Positions 41,631-52,903 are shown, numbered from the stretch's first letter. The stretch is DNA of 64,000 bases from Foliamicus sp963666765 (GCA_963666765.1 OY762933.1:992001-1056000), one strand, 5' to 3'. Made by a program: numbers and translations. The notes: generated from the letters alone by a model not told the origin.

Positions 41631-42650
41631 TTACTCGCTCCAAGGGTTCTCTTCGTACATCGCAGCAATCTTCTGAATGCTCTTGTCCCCATGAGCGATG
41701 ATGCATCCTTTGTCCGGGTTCGCATAAAAGCAGATTCCAGCGAGCATTGCTAGCACTTTTCCATTTGGCTTTCCCTCAGCGTTTGCTGCAATAGCCATAT
41801 TCCAAACACCAGCACCGGAAACACCGCCCCATACCTCTTGCGTCACCCCATATTCGCGCAGTTCTTCAATCTCTTCTGCTGCTGATCCCGGCAGATCTTT
41901 CTTCCAGCGTGCTGGATATGAATTCTCCGTTGTTTCCGAGGGCAGTTCTAGGTAGTCGTAGCCACATCTCGTATCGTGGTCTAGTACTCGGGTGTCCGAT
42001 GCCATCATGGTCAGCCTTACGTCTTTGCCGTCTGTATGGCTGCGCACGATCTGACTCGCTTTGTAATTGACTCCGTGAATGATGGAGACGAACCGTGTTA
42101 CCGAGCCACCAATCCCGGCTACATCGTCTTCTGAGAATCTTTGCTTGCGGAGATTGTAGGCAACCATCCCCCGATTGTTGAGGCGTCTCCACTCTGCGAT
42201 CTTTAGAGGGATGATCGCAAGGTCCGGTCCCTCTTCACTTTCATTGTGGAATCCAACTGAAGTGAACGGTCTTGGCGAAAGGGGAATGGAATCAAGAACC
42301 CCTCGATGATCCCAGCCTCGCGACGATGCAAGCAATGTTACCTCTGCGCTGTCTATTGTGTTATTACTCCGACGCAGGACATGGGCCGCGGTCAAAATGC
42401 CATACACCTGGTCCCGGATTTGGACTATCACTCCTGAACCCGGATTCATGCTTTCCAGCGGTTTGCAGCCATGCTCTTTACCCGTTGTTGTAATGATTAC
42501 GGAGAAACTGGATGCGTGGACTTGTGCCGTTTCGAGCCTTTCGTTTGATATGTCTTCCCCGAAGCTGGCCAACCAATCCTCCGAGCCAGTCAAGTCCTTC
42601 TTCCCCTCTGTCACGAACTGCTTGTACCAATCACCAGGTCCGTATTGCAT
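41631..42650 (-). CDS. Trypsin-like serine protease domain protein
   Basis: 339 residues, no signal peptide. The chymotrypsin-fold triad is readable in order: GILTAAHVLRR (His of TAAH), EEGPDLAIIPLKI (Asp of DLAI) and WGGVSGAGVWNMA (Ser of GxSGxG; the usual GG is GA). A GSGVIVQIRDQVYG strand precedes the His. Cytoplasmic trypsin-like proteases occur in defence islands, where they cleave partner effectors or host proteins. It is divergent from the methyltransferase-like gene, with a 273-bp shared upstream region. Confidence 0.75.
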   Translation of the reverse strand: MQYGPGDWYKQFVTEGKKDLTGSEDWLASFGEDISNERLETAQVHASSFSVIITTTGKEHGCKPLESMNPGSGVIVQIRDQVYGILTAAHVLRRSNNTIDSAEVTLLASSRGWDHRGVLDSIPLSPRPFTSVGFHNESEEGPDLAIIPLKIAEWRRLNNRGMVAYNLRKQRFSEDDVAGIGGSVTRFVSIIHGVNYKASQIVRSHTDGKDVRLTMMASDTRVLDHDTRCGYDYLELPSETTENSYPARWKKDLPGSAAEEIEELREYGVTQEVWGGVSGAGVWNMAIAANAEGKPNGKVLAMLAGICFYANPDKGCIIAHGDKSIQKIAAMYEENPWSE

Positions 42651-42923
42651 TTTTCATTACCTCATTGTTTTGCTGCATTGGTACGCTAACAGAACACACT
42701 AGGAACGCCAGCCTGATTGTGCTTATCCAGGGTTCAACACCGCGCAGTGGCCTTTTTTCATCCCAAGACAGATGAGCGCTCAAGGTTTCATAAGCCGAGA
42801 ATGTCCTTGTCTGGCAACACCGCCCATACGGGATCGAGGGCGGGGGCAAACTGCTATTTGTTCGGCCTCAGTCTCTCCCATACACTTCCTGCTCCCAAGC
42901 TAGACGCCAGTCCTAAGAGATCA

Positions 42924-44102
42924 ATGTCATTCGATGACGCTTCGCGCCGGGAACGCGTCCCAGAAAAACCGTCTGCGCGGCGTGGATGGACACACGTGCA
43001 ACGGCGGGAGGCTGGGGCTGTACGTCATTGGCTTGATTGCGAAGAACGTCTACGCACGGGATTCGAGGATCTCGCGACGGCCCTGCGTGCAACTCTGCGC
43101 AGGCGTGTCCGAACAGCCTCGGATGCCCGCGCCGTTTGGCGTGCGGCACCAGCGGTCTTGGGGAAATGTAACGACCTTGAGACGTACCAATTACCACTAG
43201 CAGAAACCGCCTTTGCCTGGTTGCACTTTCTGGACCGTTACGTGCGTACTTGGCTCGCCTTGGAACACCTCCTTCGGCTCCGCGTTCTCCCGATGGGGCG
43301 AAACGGCGTTAACGTCCTAGACGTCGGCACTGGACCTGGACCTTCCGCGTTTGCAACGCACGATTTCTACGCTGCAATCACAGACTATGCACAAGTTGCG
43401 AACGCTCCAAATTGGCATCAACCTCCGAACATTACATGTGTCGAATCTGCGCCTACCATGAATCTCATCCGCAGCATGATCGGCGAATACCTCAGCATCA
43501 ATCGTCCAGCGCGGGCCACACTCGCGATGACTGGAGGACCACACGATTTCGGGAATTTTCTACCTACACGTGAACGAAGACGACTGGAGAAAGTCCTGCG
43601 TGACGAGTATGACGAATACTTCAATGAGGAGCGGCAGGAATGGGAAGCAGACCCCGTTTACACCGCACAGGAGGCGAATCGGGAAGCGAATAGGATCCAT
43701 CGTTACCGGCTGTTCATGCTCAGCAACTTTCTCACAACACCCGAAACAATCTCAACATTCCAAGCCAACCTCGAAGGCATCCTCGCTGACGCGCACGCAG
43801 GATCAGTCTTACTGGTTATTGGCGGACGCGGCGGGAACTATCCAGACGTCTACGGACTTGTGGCCGGGCTGGCAGAAGCGGCTGGATTTCGGCGCCGCAA
43901 GAGCATTGACCCCGTTAACAGCGCGGACGCGAAACTCGAAGGACGACTTGATGAGGAGCTTCGCTGGTTCTACCGTTACATAAGGCAACGAATCAAGACA
44001 CTTCCTGTCGATGAAGGGGAGGCAGCGAGAATTTGTGCCGAGTTCGAAAGTGACAAGCCGATCAGCTTTGGCTCAAGCGCTGTTCACGCATTCCGCAAGT
44101 AG
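42924..44102 (+). CDS. SAM-dependent methyltransferase-like protein
   Basis: 392 residues from ATG 42924 (MSFDDASRRERVPEKPSARR); an earlier start at 42717 adds a Ser-rich stretch without clear character. VNVLDVGTGPGPSAFATHDF carries the GxGxG of class I methyltransferases, and VLLVIGGRGGNYPDVYGLVA lies near the C-terminal strands. The fold centre matches; acceptor unknown. The 480-aa gene follows 79 bases downstream on the same strand, so they may form an operon divergent from the protease. Confidence 0.55.
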   Translation: MSFDDASRRERVPEKPSARRGWTHVQRREAGAVRHWLDCEERLRTGFEDLATALRATLRRRVRTASDARAVWRAAPAVLGKCNDLETYQLPLAETAFAWLHFLDRYVRTWLALEHLLRLRVLPMGRNGVNVLDVGTGPGPSAFATHDFYAAITDYAQVANAPNWHQPPNITCVESAPTMNLIRSMIGEYLSINRPARATLAMTGGPHDFGNFLPTRERRRLEKVLRDEYDEYFNEERQEWEADPVYTAQEANREANRIHRYRLFMLSNFLTTPETISTFQANLEGILADAHAGSVLLVIGGRGGNYPDVYGLVAGLAEAAGFRRRKSIDPVNSADAKLEGRLDEELRWFYRYIRQRIKTLPVDEGEAARICAEFESDKPISFGSSAVHAFRK

Positions 44103-44181
44103 TCGTATAGGAGGGCCCTCGGATCACGGGGGAACAGTTACCGGAAATTTATCGACGGCATACGTTAGCAGGAGTTGAATA

Positions 44182-45624
44182 ATGCAAACATTGTTTCGTG
44201 AGGAAGGCAAGTTCTCTTGGTTGAAAGATGCCAGCGGCAACGTGGTTTCGGGATTCTGGGCAAAAGGCTTTTCCGTCGTGGCGGATGTCCAGTACCAACT
44301 CAAGCCGCACCCAGAGCAATCTCTCTGGGCCAATGTTTATGGTGTCGGCTTTTCGGGCGCCGGCGCAACAAGGAATCGCCTGACGCTCGCAAACGGCGTG
44401 GTGCTGACAGGCCGCGGTTTTGGCGGAAGTCTTGGGGAAAACTGGAGCACAAACGAGAAAATCAGCCTCTACGATATTGAGGAGACACTAGTTACGCTTC
44501 CTCCGACGGAGGATGGAGTGCCGTCTCCTAAGGTAGACGCAGTGGTGCTGGGCGTAATAGCCAGCACCCCACTGGGCAGCGCGGCATGCTCCAACGGAGT
44601 CGCCCGCCCTGGGTATCCATTCAGTTTCATACCCAATTTCCCAGAGGATCCAAAGTCCACGTGGAGCAGCCATGCTTTACGCATCTACCTCGACAATCTG
44701 GAAATAACCTTTGTGCAAAGCTCCAAATATTGGCGAAGGCTGGTGGACTCGCGTCTACGGTGCGACTCTATCGTCGGCGTTCGCCGCTGCGACAAGACAG
44801 GCCTGGACTGGGATGAAATCAACCTGACTACCACGCTCATTTCAAAATTTCTGGGCTGGGTCAATCATTGCGCGGCACCAATATTTCACATCAAGGGATA
44901 CCGAAAAGGAAAGGTGGTCTACCGGGGATACAACGTAAATCCATACGCGACCGTCCCGCGCGACACATTTTCCTGGCTACCCGAATTCCCGGTCGAAGGC
45001 GAACCAGAGGCTCATGCCCATTTGGTGGAGGATTTGCTGAGGCGCTTCGCGGCGAAGTGGCAAAGAAACTGGGAAGAGAAGGGGGTCTTCCATATTGCCC
45101 TGCAATTTCTGCGAAGCCCCTTGAAAGGTCCGCCAAGGCAAGGCCCTTCCGTCGGTTACCTGCGTGACACCTTCACGGCGTGCGCCATTCTCAGCCGCAT
45201 GCTGGACACGGATGCCAAGGACAATATGAAGCGCATCGAAGTGATGCAAAGGTGCTTACAGCAGCTATGTGTGGTCGACAAGCTCCCGATCGACAATTCA
45301 CACGACCAGCATAACTTTGCGGAACGTTATTCTGACTTGTGGCGCAAGCGTGGAAAAAACGGCAAGCTTGGCGATGTTCAGGAAACCGCGCACCAGCGGT
45401 GCACGCTCAGTCACCCCATAACGAACATGATGAATTGGCTGCTTCACTTGGACGAAGCACCTAATGCGGAGATGCTGCTAGACATGCCGAACGCCATCCA
45501 AAAGTATCTTGTTGACGTTTCCGTGTGGCTGTCCGACCTGATGGTTCTGAAAACGATCGGATATCAGGGCCTTTATTTCAGCAGGCTTACACAGCAAACA
45601 GAACAAGTGCCCTGGTCAAAGTGA
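44182..45624 (+). CDS. Unrecognised 480-residue protein
   Basis: Clear gene: AGGAG ribosome binding site, 480 codons, balanced composition. The N-terminal third is beta-rich (FREEGKFSWLKDASGNVVSG, FWAKGFSVVADVQYQLKPHP, NRLTLANGVVLTGRGFGGSL), resembling an anti-parallel binding domain; the C-terminal third is helical (FTACAILSRMLDTDAKDNMK, HPITNMMNWLLHL). The domain order (beta N-terminus and helical C-terminus) recalls ApeA-like abortive infection proteins, but I cannot confirm an RNase motif. It sits in a defence-rich setting behind the methyltransferase-like gene. Confidence 0.55.
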   Translation: MQTLFREEGKFSWLKDASGNVVSGFWAKGFSVVADVQYQLKPHPEQSLWANVYGVGFSGAGATRNRLTLANGVVLTGRGFGGSLGENWSTNEKISLYDIEETLVTLPPTEDGVPSPKVDAVVLGVIASTPLGSAACSNGVARPGYPFSFIPNFPEDPKSTWSSHALRIYLDNLEITFVQSSKYWRRLVDSRLRCDSIVGVRRCDKTGLDWDEINLTTTLISKFLGWVNHCAAPIFHIKGYRKGKVVYRGYNVNPYATVPRDTFSWLPEFPVEGEPEAHAHLVEDLLRRFAAKWQRNWEEKGVFHIALQFLRSPLKGPPRQGPSVGYLRDTFTACAILSRMLDTDAKDNMKRIEVMQRCLQQLCVVDKLPIDNSHDQHNFAERYSDLWRKRGKNGKLGDVQETAHQRCTLSHPITNMMNWLLHLDEAPNAEMLLDMPNAIQKYLVDVSVWLSDLMVLKTIGYQGLYFSRLTQQTEQVPWSK

Positions 45625-45638
45625 GGAAGCCCCCTCAC
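45621..45638 (+). terminator. Weak hairpin at the end of the 480-aa gene
   Basis: GTGAGG, loop AAGCCC, CCTCAC, overlapping the stop codon. No T-run follows, so intrinsic termination is uncertain. Confidence 0.25.
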
Positions 45639-45968
45639 GTTACACAGGTGCTCCATCACATATGTGCGTATTCCACGCAATGTAGCCACGCAGTCCAGCT
45701 CAAAGTGTCCGGCAGGTGGCTACTTTGCTTCGGAATACGCACTCCTTTGCGGTGATCGCAAATTGTGCTGCAAATTCTTGCCGATGATTCGTAATTCTGC
45801 ACACGCCTGATACTTCGATTAGCTCCACGTCACCGCTCCCTCGAAAGAGGCCTAGTGAAAAGCAAGTGATTTCTATTAGTGTCCGCGACAATACACGGAC
45901 TAATGGCCGCAACGATGATACTCCGCTCTACGCTTCGGCAAGACATTACTCAATTACTTTCTATCCAG
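45639..45968. other. 330-bp intergenic stretch between convergent genes
   Basis: Separates the convergent 480-aa gene and the OLD gene. No convincing frame, terminator or repeat; a loose inverted match (TTAGTGTCCG at about 45880 and CGGACTAA) is too imperfect to call. Confidence 0.5.
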
Positions 45969-47909
45969 TCACGATACAGGTACATATTCTGCGGCATCCA
46001 GGATTCTGTCACAGAGCGCCTCGAGACTAGCAGGACGTTTTCCCGCTTGCCAAGCGAAGGCGAGGCTGGCGCCGATGTGGAGCGCATTCTTGTGTAGGTC
46101 ACCAGCATGACCATAACGATGGTCAGCTTTAGTACAAAAAGCCTTCCAATCCTCCGCTCCGATATCCACCTTAATGATCTCGCGGATATTGGAACTCCAC
46201 ATTGTGAAACCATGGCCACAATACGTCGCTGCAGGAAACGGGTCTTCATTTGCCTTGCCCATTAGCGCCAAAAGCGCGCGGTTGTCTTTTTCGTGTTTGG
46301 CTCGGCTGCCATTGCGGTCGGGTTTATCTGCATCCGCGTCAAAAACAACATAGGTTGGAATTCGCATGTGCCTTGCGATAACAAGTGGCTGAAGCAACGA
46401 GCTCTTTCCGTTCGTCGCCACGATATGCCCGCCCAATCGCCGAAAATCATCTTCCTTTTCGAGCAGATGCAAATAAGACCAAAGGTAGGCAACATCCTCC
46501 AGTCCTTCAACGAGGATAAGCCTGCGAGTAAAGAACATCTCATTGAGCGAAGGTTGCAAAGCCTGATGGATCTTTGCGAGTGTTCCTTCGGGTTTTGTCG
46601 GTTGCCTTCCGGTAGCGCCCGCTATGGCTTGCGAAATGTCATCGAACGACACACAGGAAACCTGCGAGCTACGCTGCGCCGAATCCTTGCGTATCATGCG
46701 GATATCTTCAAATCCTGGGCCGGAGACAAAACGGGGGTCGTGGGTTGATACAACAATTTGCGTATTCCCACTACTGAGTTTTTTGAGGACGGCAGCGAGA
46801 TAACGGGCTTGTGGCGGATGCTGATAAAGCTCCGGTTCTTCGCACGCAAGTATGAGCGTCGAACCATTCGCATCATCAGTACCGGCTAGCTCCTGTAGCA
46901 GAGCTAGCAGATAAGACCGCTGGAGACCATGACCGAACCGAGCAAGTTCGCCTTCGAATTCACCTTCTCCCGCAAGAATGTGGGCCCATGGCTCTTCGAC
47001 ACGCACGGACTTGTCAGTGTCTTGCTTCCATTCAAGTCGTAAGCTCGCGTCCGGGTGCGCCCATTCGGAAATTCGCGACCGTAGTGCGCCCGAAATCTCG
47101 TCGAGAACGTTTTGATTGTCGTCGAGAAGTTCTTGATATTGTAGTTGCATCTGCGACCGAAGTTCATTAACTGCTTCGCTAAAATTTGCCTTCGACCGCA
47201 CTGTTCGCGCAAGCAGTTTTCCGAGGGCGGAATTTCGGGATTCCACTTGCTCGGCAGTTGCGTCCTTAACGGCAGGGACATACACCCATTGAACATGCTT
47301 TGCAAGGCGATTCGCCCCCCTGGAAAAGCCGTAAAACTTATCCTCGCTCGGAATAAGTTCGCACTGGTCTGAGTTATCGGCCTCGAAGGCATTAAGGGCT
47401 TCTTTCATCTTGTCTTTCGTCTTTTGAGACGGCAGACTCGGATATGTCGTTCGTAAGTCGCCATAGATTTTCTTTAGCTTCTCAGCATTGCTTCCCCCTT
47501 CCTCAAAGACCTCAAAGAATGGCTTAAACGCTGTCATGCCCAGCCGCTGCCCGTACTGTTTGACCTGCGCCTTGCCCGTCTCCTCGTCAAAAGTAGCCTC
47601 GGCCGAAACCACCAGCTGGTTCTGGCGAAAATAATTAGAGAAATCCTCCTGAGCCTCCTGGCTCAGGTCGCAAAAAGTAACCGTGATCCGAATGGGGTTC
47701 GCAGTGTTCTTGCAGTGAAAATCTTCCTGCCCTAACTGACTTAAATCGGTGGGTAGATTTTCCGTCTCGCGAAAGAACACGTTCAAAGCTGTCAGGATGG
47801 TCGACTTTCCAGCACCATTTGGGCCAACCAAACATGCGTAGTTGTTAAACCGAACCGTTGCGTCTTCAAAAGCACGGAAGTTCTCTATCCGTACAGACTC
47901 AATCCTCAT
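45969..47909 (-). CDS. OLD family ATP-dependent endonuclease
   Basis: 646 residues from ATG 47909 with GAGG just upstream. The ABC-type ATPase has Walker A GPNGAGKST (residues 29-37), the signature-like FGHGLQRSYLLALL and Walker B TLILACEEPELYQHP, with STHDPRFV as the switch His. The C-terminal TOPRIM domain shows LILVEGLEDVAYL (E) and YVVFDADADK (DxD). These are the features of OLD and Gabija GajA nucleases. No UvrD-like GajB or reverse transcriptase is nearby, so it is a class 1-type OLD, here last in a run after the SLATT and polyproline genes. Confidence 0.85.
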   Translation of the reverse strand: MRIESVRIENFRAFEDATVRFNNYACLVGPNGAGKSTILTALNVFFRETENLPTDLSQLGQEDFHCKNTANPIRITVTFCDLSQEAQEDFSNYFRQNQLVVSAEATFDEETGKAQVKQYGQRLGMTAFKPFFEVFEEGGSNAEKLKKIYGDLRTTYPSLPSQKTKDKMKEALNAFEADNSDQCELIPSEDKFYGFSRGANRLAKHVQWVYVPAVKDATAEQVESRNSALGKLLARTVRSKANFSEAVNELRSQMQLQYQELLDDNQNVLDEISGALRSRISEWAHPDASLRLEWKQDTDKSVRVEEPWAHILAGEGEFEGELARFGHGLQRSYLLALLQELAGTDDANGSTLILACEEPELYQHPPQARYLAAVLKKLSSGNTQIVVSTHDPRFVSGPGFEDIRMIRKDSAQRSSQVSCVSFDDISQAIAGATGRQPTKPEGTLAKIHQALQPSLNEMFFTRRLILVEGLEDVAYLWSYLHLLEKEDDFRRLGGHIVATNGKSSLLQPLVIARHMRIPTYVVFDADADKPDRNGSRAKHEKDNRALLALMGKANEDPFPAATYCGHGFTMWSSNIREIIKVDIGAEDWKAFCTKADHRYGHAGDLHKNALHIGASLAFAWQAGKRPASLEALCDRILDAAEYVPVS

Positions 47910-47975
47910 TTCCTCATTCTCCGTATGCCAAGGCGAGTGGCCGCGCGGAGAAAGACTGTTCGATTAGCTCGACCG

Positions 47976-48086
47976 CTAACGTCGCGGTGGTGGTGGGGGA
48001 GGCGGGGGAGGTGGGGGCGGCGGAGGCGGCGGACTCGGTCTCGGAGGATAGTGATGCCGCTTTTCGTAATCGTCCTGTCTACTCAT
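47976..48086 (-). CDS. 36-residue polyproline peptide between SLATT and OLD
   Basis: ATG 48086 overlaps the SLATT stop as ATGA, giving tight translational coupling. The protein is MSRQDDYEKRHHYPPRPS followed by 16 consecutive prolines and RR. The proline run uses mixed codons (CCG, CCC, CCA, CCT), so it is not a simple nucleotide repeat and looks selected at protein level. Such a run would stall ribosomes strongly without EF-P. It could be an effector or anchor peptide, a regulatory leader for the OLD gene 66 bases downstream, or the displaced tail of SLATT. The gene is too short for standard callers. Confidence 0.55.
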   Translation of the reverse strand: MSRQDDYEKRHHYPPRPSPPPPPPPPPPPPPPPPRR

Positions 48087-48589
48087 GCTGGAAACCTCTG
48101 CAGCAATTGTTCATGTGCTTGTTCTGCTGCCTCTTTGTTTTTCTCTTCATCTGCGACTATCCCATAGGCGATAGACATACTCGTATATTCGCTGAGTTGC
48201 GTTGCGTAGACATTAAGCTGGTCGAGAGTTTCTTGCTCGCCCGCATCGGTAGCATTGATATTCACCCACAACTCCTCCACCTGGAGAGATACACGACCGC
48301 AGAGTTGTGCAATAAACCCGAGTTGATGTGCCTTCTTCCCCCATTGAACCGTAGAGTTATAGACGAAAGCAAGAACCAGCGCGAAAGCGATAAGAGGCTG
48401 GACAACTCCGCCCCAGTTTGGGAGAACATCCGTGAGTGCACACGCCGTTGCGATTGTGCCTGCGAGCATTGTCATTCGGCTCCATCGGTGTGCTCGTAGC
48501 GCATTGGTATGGCAGGCGTAGTAGTAATGGGTTAACCGTAGAGAGTCAGTTAACTCAAACCATACGGCGCGGCGAACATCTTCTCTCAT
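48083..48589 (-). CDS. SLATT-like two-TM protein
   Basis: 168 residues from ATG 48589, with AAAGGTGA in ribosome binding position; GTG 48598 would add three residues. The sequence WFELTDSLRLTHYYYACHTN, then two hydrophobic helices (RMTMLAGTIATACALTDVL and VVQPLIAFALVLAFVYN) and a long helical tail (EEKNKEAAEQAHEQLLQRF), fits the SLATT family of 2TM effectors. SLATT proteins are thought to disrupt the inner membrane in conflict systems, usually after activation by a nucleotide-sensing or protease partner. Here the operon partner seems to be the OLD nuclease. Confidence 0.65.
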   Translation of the reverse strand: MREDVRRAVWFELTDSLRLTHYYYACHTNALRAHRWSRMTMLAGTIATACALTDVLPNWGGVVQPLIAFALVLAFVYNSTVQWGKKAHQLGFIAQLCGRVSLQVEELWVNINATDAGEQETLDQLNVYATQLSEYTSMSIAYGIVADEEKNKEAAEQAHEQLLQRFPA

Positions 48590-48652
48590 TTCGCTCACCT
48601 TTGCTTATGGAGAAATTATCGTATCACACAGCCCGACGAGCTATTAGTCAAG

Positions 48653-48680
48653 CTAGATTGACCATTCTAGATTGACCATT
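48653..48680. repeat. 14-bp perfect tandem repeat
   Basis: CTAGATTGACCATT twice in a row, between the SLATT promoter region and the tRNA-Ser 3' end. Each unit includes TTGAC-like sequence. It may be a footprint of an integration event or a regulatory site. Confidence 0.8.
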
Positions 48681-48703
48681 CCCCCGAACTCCGAAGAAAA
48701 AAA

Positions 48704-48790
48704 CGGAGAGGGTGGGATTCGAACCCACGGACGGCGTAAACCGTCAGAGGTTTTCAAGACCTCCGCATTCGACCACTCTGCCACCTCTCC
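48704..48790 (-). tRNA. tRNA-Ser (anticodon UGA)
   Basis: An 87-nt class II tRNA. Acceptor arms GGAGAGG (48790 downward) and CCTCTCC pair; T arm GGGTTCGAATCCC; D arm with GAGTGGTCGAATGC; anticodon loop CTTGAAAA with anticodon TGA; long variable arm (GACGGTTTACGCCGTC). CCA is not encoded (discriminator G). Reads UCN, mainly UCA. It lies just after serS on the same strand, and its 3' end faces the defence-rich island, a common site for island integration. Confidence 0.93.
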
Positions 48791-48802
48791 GATGATTGAG
48801 GA

Positions 48803-50074
48803 TCAGGCAGGGATTTTAGCCGCGCCGGCCATCCAGGGCCTTAAGACCTCGGGGATGACGATGCTGCCGTCGGGCTGCTGGTAGTTTTCGATGACGGCGA
48901 TGAGGGCGCGGCCGGCGGCGATGCCGGAGCCGTTCAGGGTGTGCACGAAGCCGCGCGCGTTTTTGCCCTTCCAGCGGGCGCTCATGCGCCGGGCCTGGAA
49001 GTCGCGGCAGTTGCTGCACGACGAGATTTCGCGGTAGCGGTCCTGGCCGGGCAGCCAGACTTCCAGGTCGTAGGTGATGGCTGCGGAGAAGCCGGTGTCG
49101 CCGGACGACAGGACCACGCGGCGGTATGGCAGTTCCAGGCGCTCCAGCACGATTTCGGCGTGGTGGGTCAGTTCTTCCAGCGCGTCGTCCGAGCCGTCCG
49201 GATGGGTGATCTGCACGAGTTCCACCTTCTCGAACTGGTGCTGGCGGAGCATGCCTCGGGTGTCCTTGCCGTAGGCGCCGGCTTCGGAGCGGAAACAGGG
49301 GGTGTGCGCGGTGTATTTGAGCGGCAGATCGGCTTCGTCCGTGATCTGGCCGGCGACCAGGTTGGTGAGCGGGACCTCGCCGGTGGGAACCAGGTAGCCG
49401 GAGCGTTCGCTCTCGATGCCGAACAGGTCCTGCTCGAACTTGGGCAGCTGGCCGGTGCCGACCAGCGATTCGGGGTTGACGATGTAGGGGACGTAGGCTT
49501 CGGTGTACCCGTGTTCGCGCACGTGCAGGTCGAGCATGAACTGGATCAGGGCGCGGTGCAGGCTTGCGAGTTCGCCAGTCAGGACGGTGTAGCGCGCGCC
49601 GGCCAGGCGGGCGGCGGCGCCGAAGTCCATCTGGCCCAGCGCTTCGCCGAGGGCGACGTGGTCTTGAGTATCGTCGCTTGCCGGGCGCGGCTCGCCCCAG
49701 CGCTTCAGTTCGCGGTTGGCGCGTTCGTCTTTGCCGTCCGGCACGGCCTCATCGAGCAGGTTGGGCAGATCAAGCTCGATCTTGCGCAGGCTGGCCTGCA
49801 CGGTCTTGAGTTCGCCGCCGGCGTCCGTCAGGCCATACGTGGCCTTCTCGACCTGGCGCTTGAGCGCGTCCACGTCGCCGCCTTCGCGGGCGGCCACGCC
49901 GATCTGCTTTGAGATCTTGTTGCGTTCGGCGCGCAGCTTCTCCACGCGCACCTGCCAGTGCTTGCGGCGTGCATCCAGCTCGGCGTACGCGGCCACGTCG
50001 AAGGAGGCGTCGCGCCGCGCGAGGTTGCGCGCCACGGTTTCGGGCTGCTCGCGCAATAGTTTGGGATCGATCAC
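48803..50074 (-). CDS. serS: Seryl-tRNA synthetase
   Basis: 423 residues, the expected length. N-terminal coiled coil for tRNA-Ser binding (RVEKLRAERNKISKQI, ALKRQVEKATYGLTDAGGEL), then the class II core: motif 2 FRSEAGAYGKDTRGMLRQHQ (FRxE) and motif 3 GSGIAAGRALIAVIENYQ (GxGxxR). The Ser-binding segment TGEVPLTNL is present. It charges tRNA-Ser with serine, including the neighbouring tRNA. Its ATG overlaps the lolA stop (ATGA). Confidence 0.97.
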   Translation of the reverse strand: MIDPKLLREQPETVARNLARRDASFDVAAYAELDARRKHWQVRVEKLRAERNKISKQIGVAAREGGDVDALKRQVEKATYGLTDAGGELKTVQASLRKIELDLPNLLDEAVPDGKDERANRELKRWGEPRPASDDTQDHVALGEALGQMDFGAAARLAGARYTVLTGELASLHRALIQFMLDLHVREHGYTEAYVPYIVNPESLVGTGQLPKFEQDLFGIESERSGYLVPTGEVPLTNLVAGQITDEADLPLKYTAHTPCFRSEAGAYGKDTRGMLRQHQFEKVELVQITHPDGSDDALEELTHHAEIVLERLELPYRRVVLSSGDTGFSAAITYDLEVWLPGQDRYREISSCSNCRDFQARRMSARWKGKNARGFVHTLNGSGIAAGRALIAVIENYQQPDGSIVIPEVLRPWMAGAAKIPA

Positions 50075-50705
50075 GATTCGGCCGCTTCGAAAATGTCTAC
50101 GCCGGGCGGAATTGTCGGGGCAAAAACCTCTTCGTCAAGTTCGCTGTCGAGATCCAGGCCGGAAAGCAGCATGCGCACGCGGCTGCCGAGGTCGTCAGCA
50201 AACTCCAGCACCGCGGGCAGGCTTCCCCGCAGGGCCAGGCGCAGGTCGCCCTCTTCCGCGTCGGCGCCGGTCAGGTCGAACCATTGCAGCCCGTCGGCGG
50301 ATTCGGCCTCAATCACGTCGTAGTTCTCAAGCACCGAGGCGTCGCCGGCCAGGAGCGCGGCGGCGGATTCCTTGAGTTGATCGGTCTGCTTGTAGACGGT
50401 GACCTGCTCCAGTTCCTTGTCGAACATCGAGAGGCGCTCGCCGTCGGCCCAGATGATCAGCTCGTCGGGCTGAAGGTAGTCGAGCCGGAAACGGCCGGGG
50501 CGGGAGAGGTAGAGGCGGCCGGTGCTCTCGCGCTGAAACACGCCCTCGCCGTCGTATTCGAGCTGGGTGAAGTCGGCCTGGAGGTACTGGATGTCGTGGA
50601 AGAAGCGCTTGAGAACGCCATCGCCGCCGGTTTCCCCTGCGTCCTGCGCCAGGGCGAGTGCCGCCGGCAAGAGCACCGCCAGCGCAATCCATCGCCTGGC
50701 GCGCA

Positions 50706-50706
<1 letters not shown>
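50071..50706 (-). CDS. lolA: Outer-membrane lipoprotein carrier protein LolA
   Basis: 211 residues with signal peptide MRARRWIALAVLLPAALALA. The core LQADFTQLEYDGEGVFQRES and GRLYLSRPGRFRLDYLQPDE is typical of LolA, the periplasmic chaperone that carries lipoproteins from LolCDE to LolB; it has the conserved PGRFRWxY-like motif (here PGRFRLDY). Its ATG shares one base with the ftsK stop (TAATG). Confidence 0.95.

Positions 50707-52903
<2,197 letters not shown>

Noticed and set aside
45639..45968. Small RNA between the convergent genes
   Set aside because: No promoter, strong hairpin or terminator supports it.
45969..47909. Gabija system
   Set aside because: GajA-like features are present but no UvrD-like GajB lies on either side; the neighbours are SLATT and a polyproline peptide.
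48704..48790. An attB/attP pair from the tRNA 3' end
   Set aside because: I found no second copy of the tRNA 3' sequence in the window and no integrase gene.
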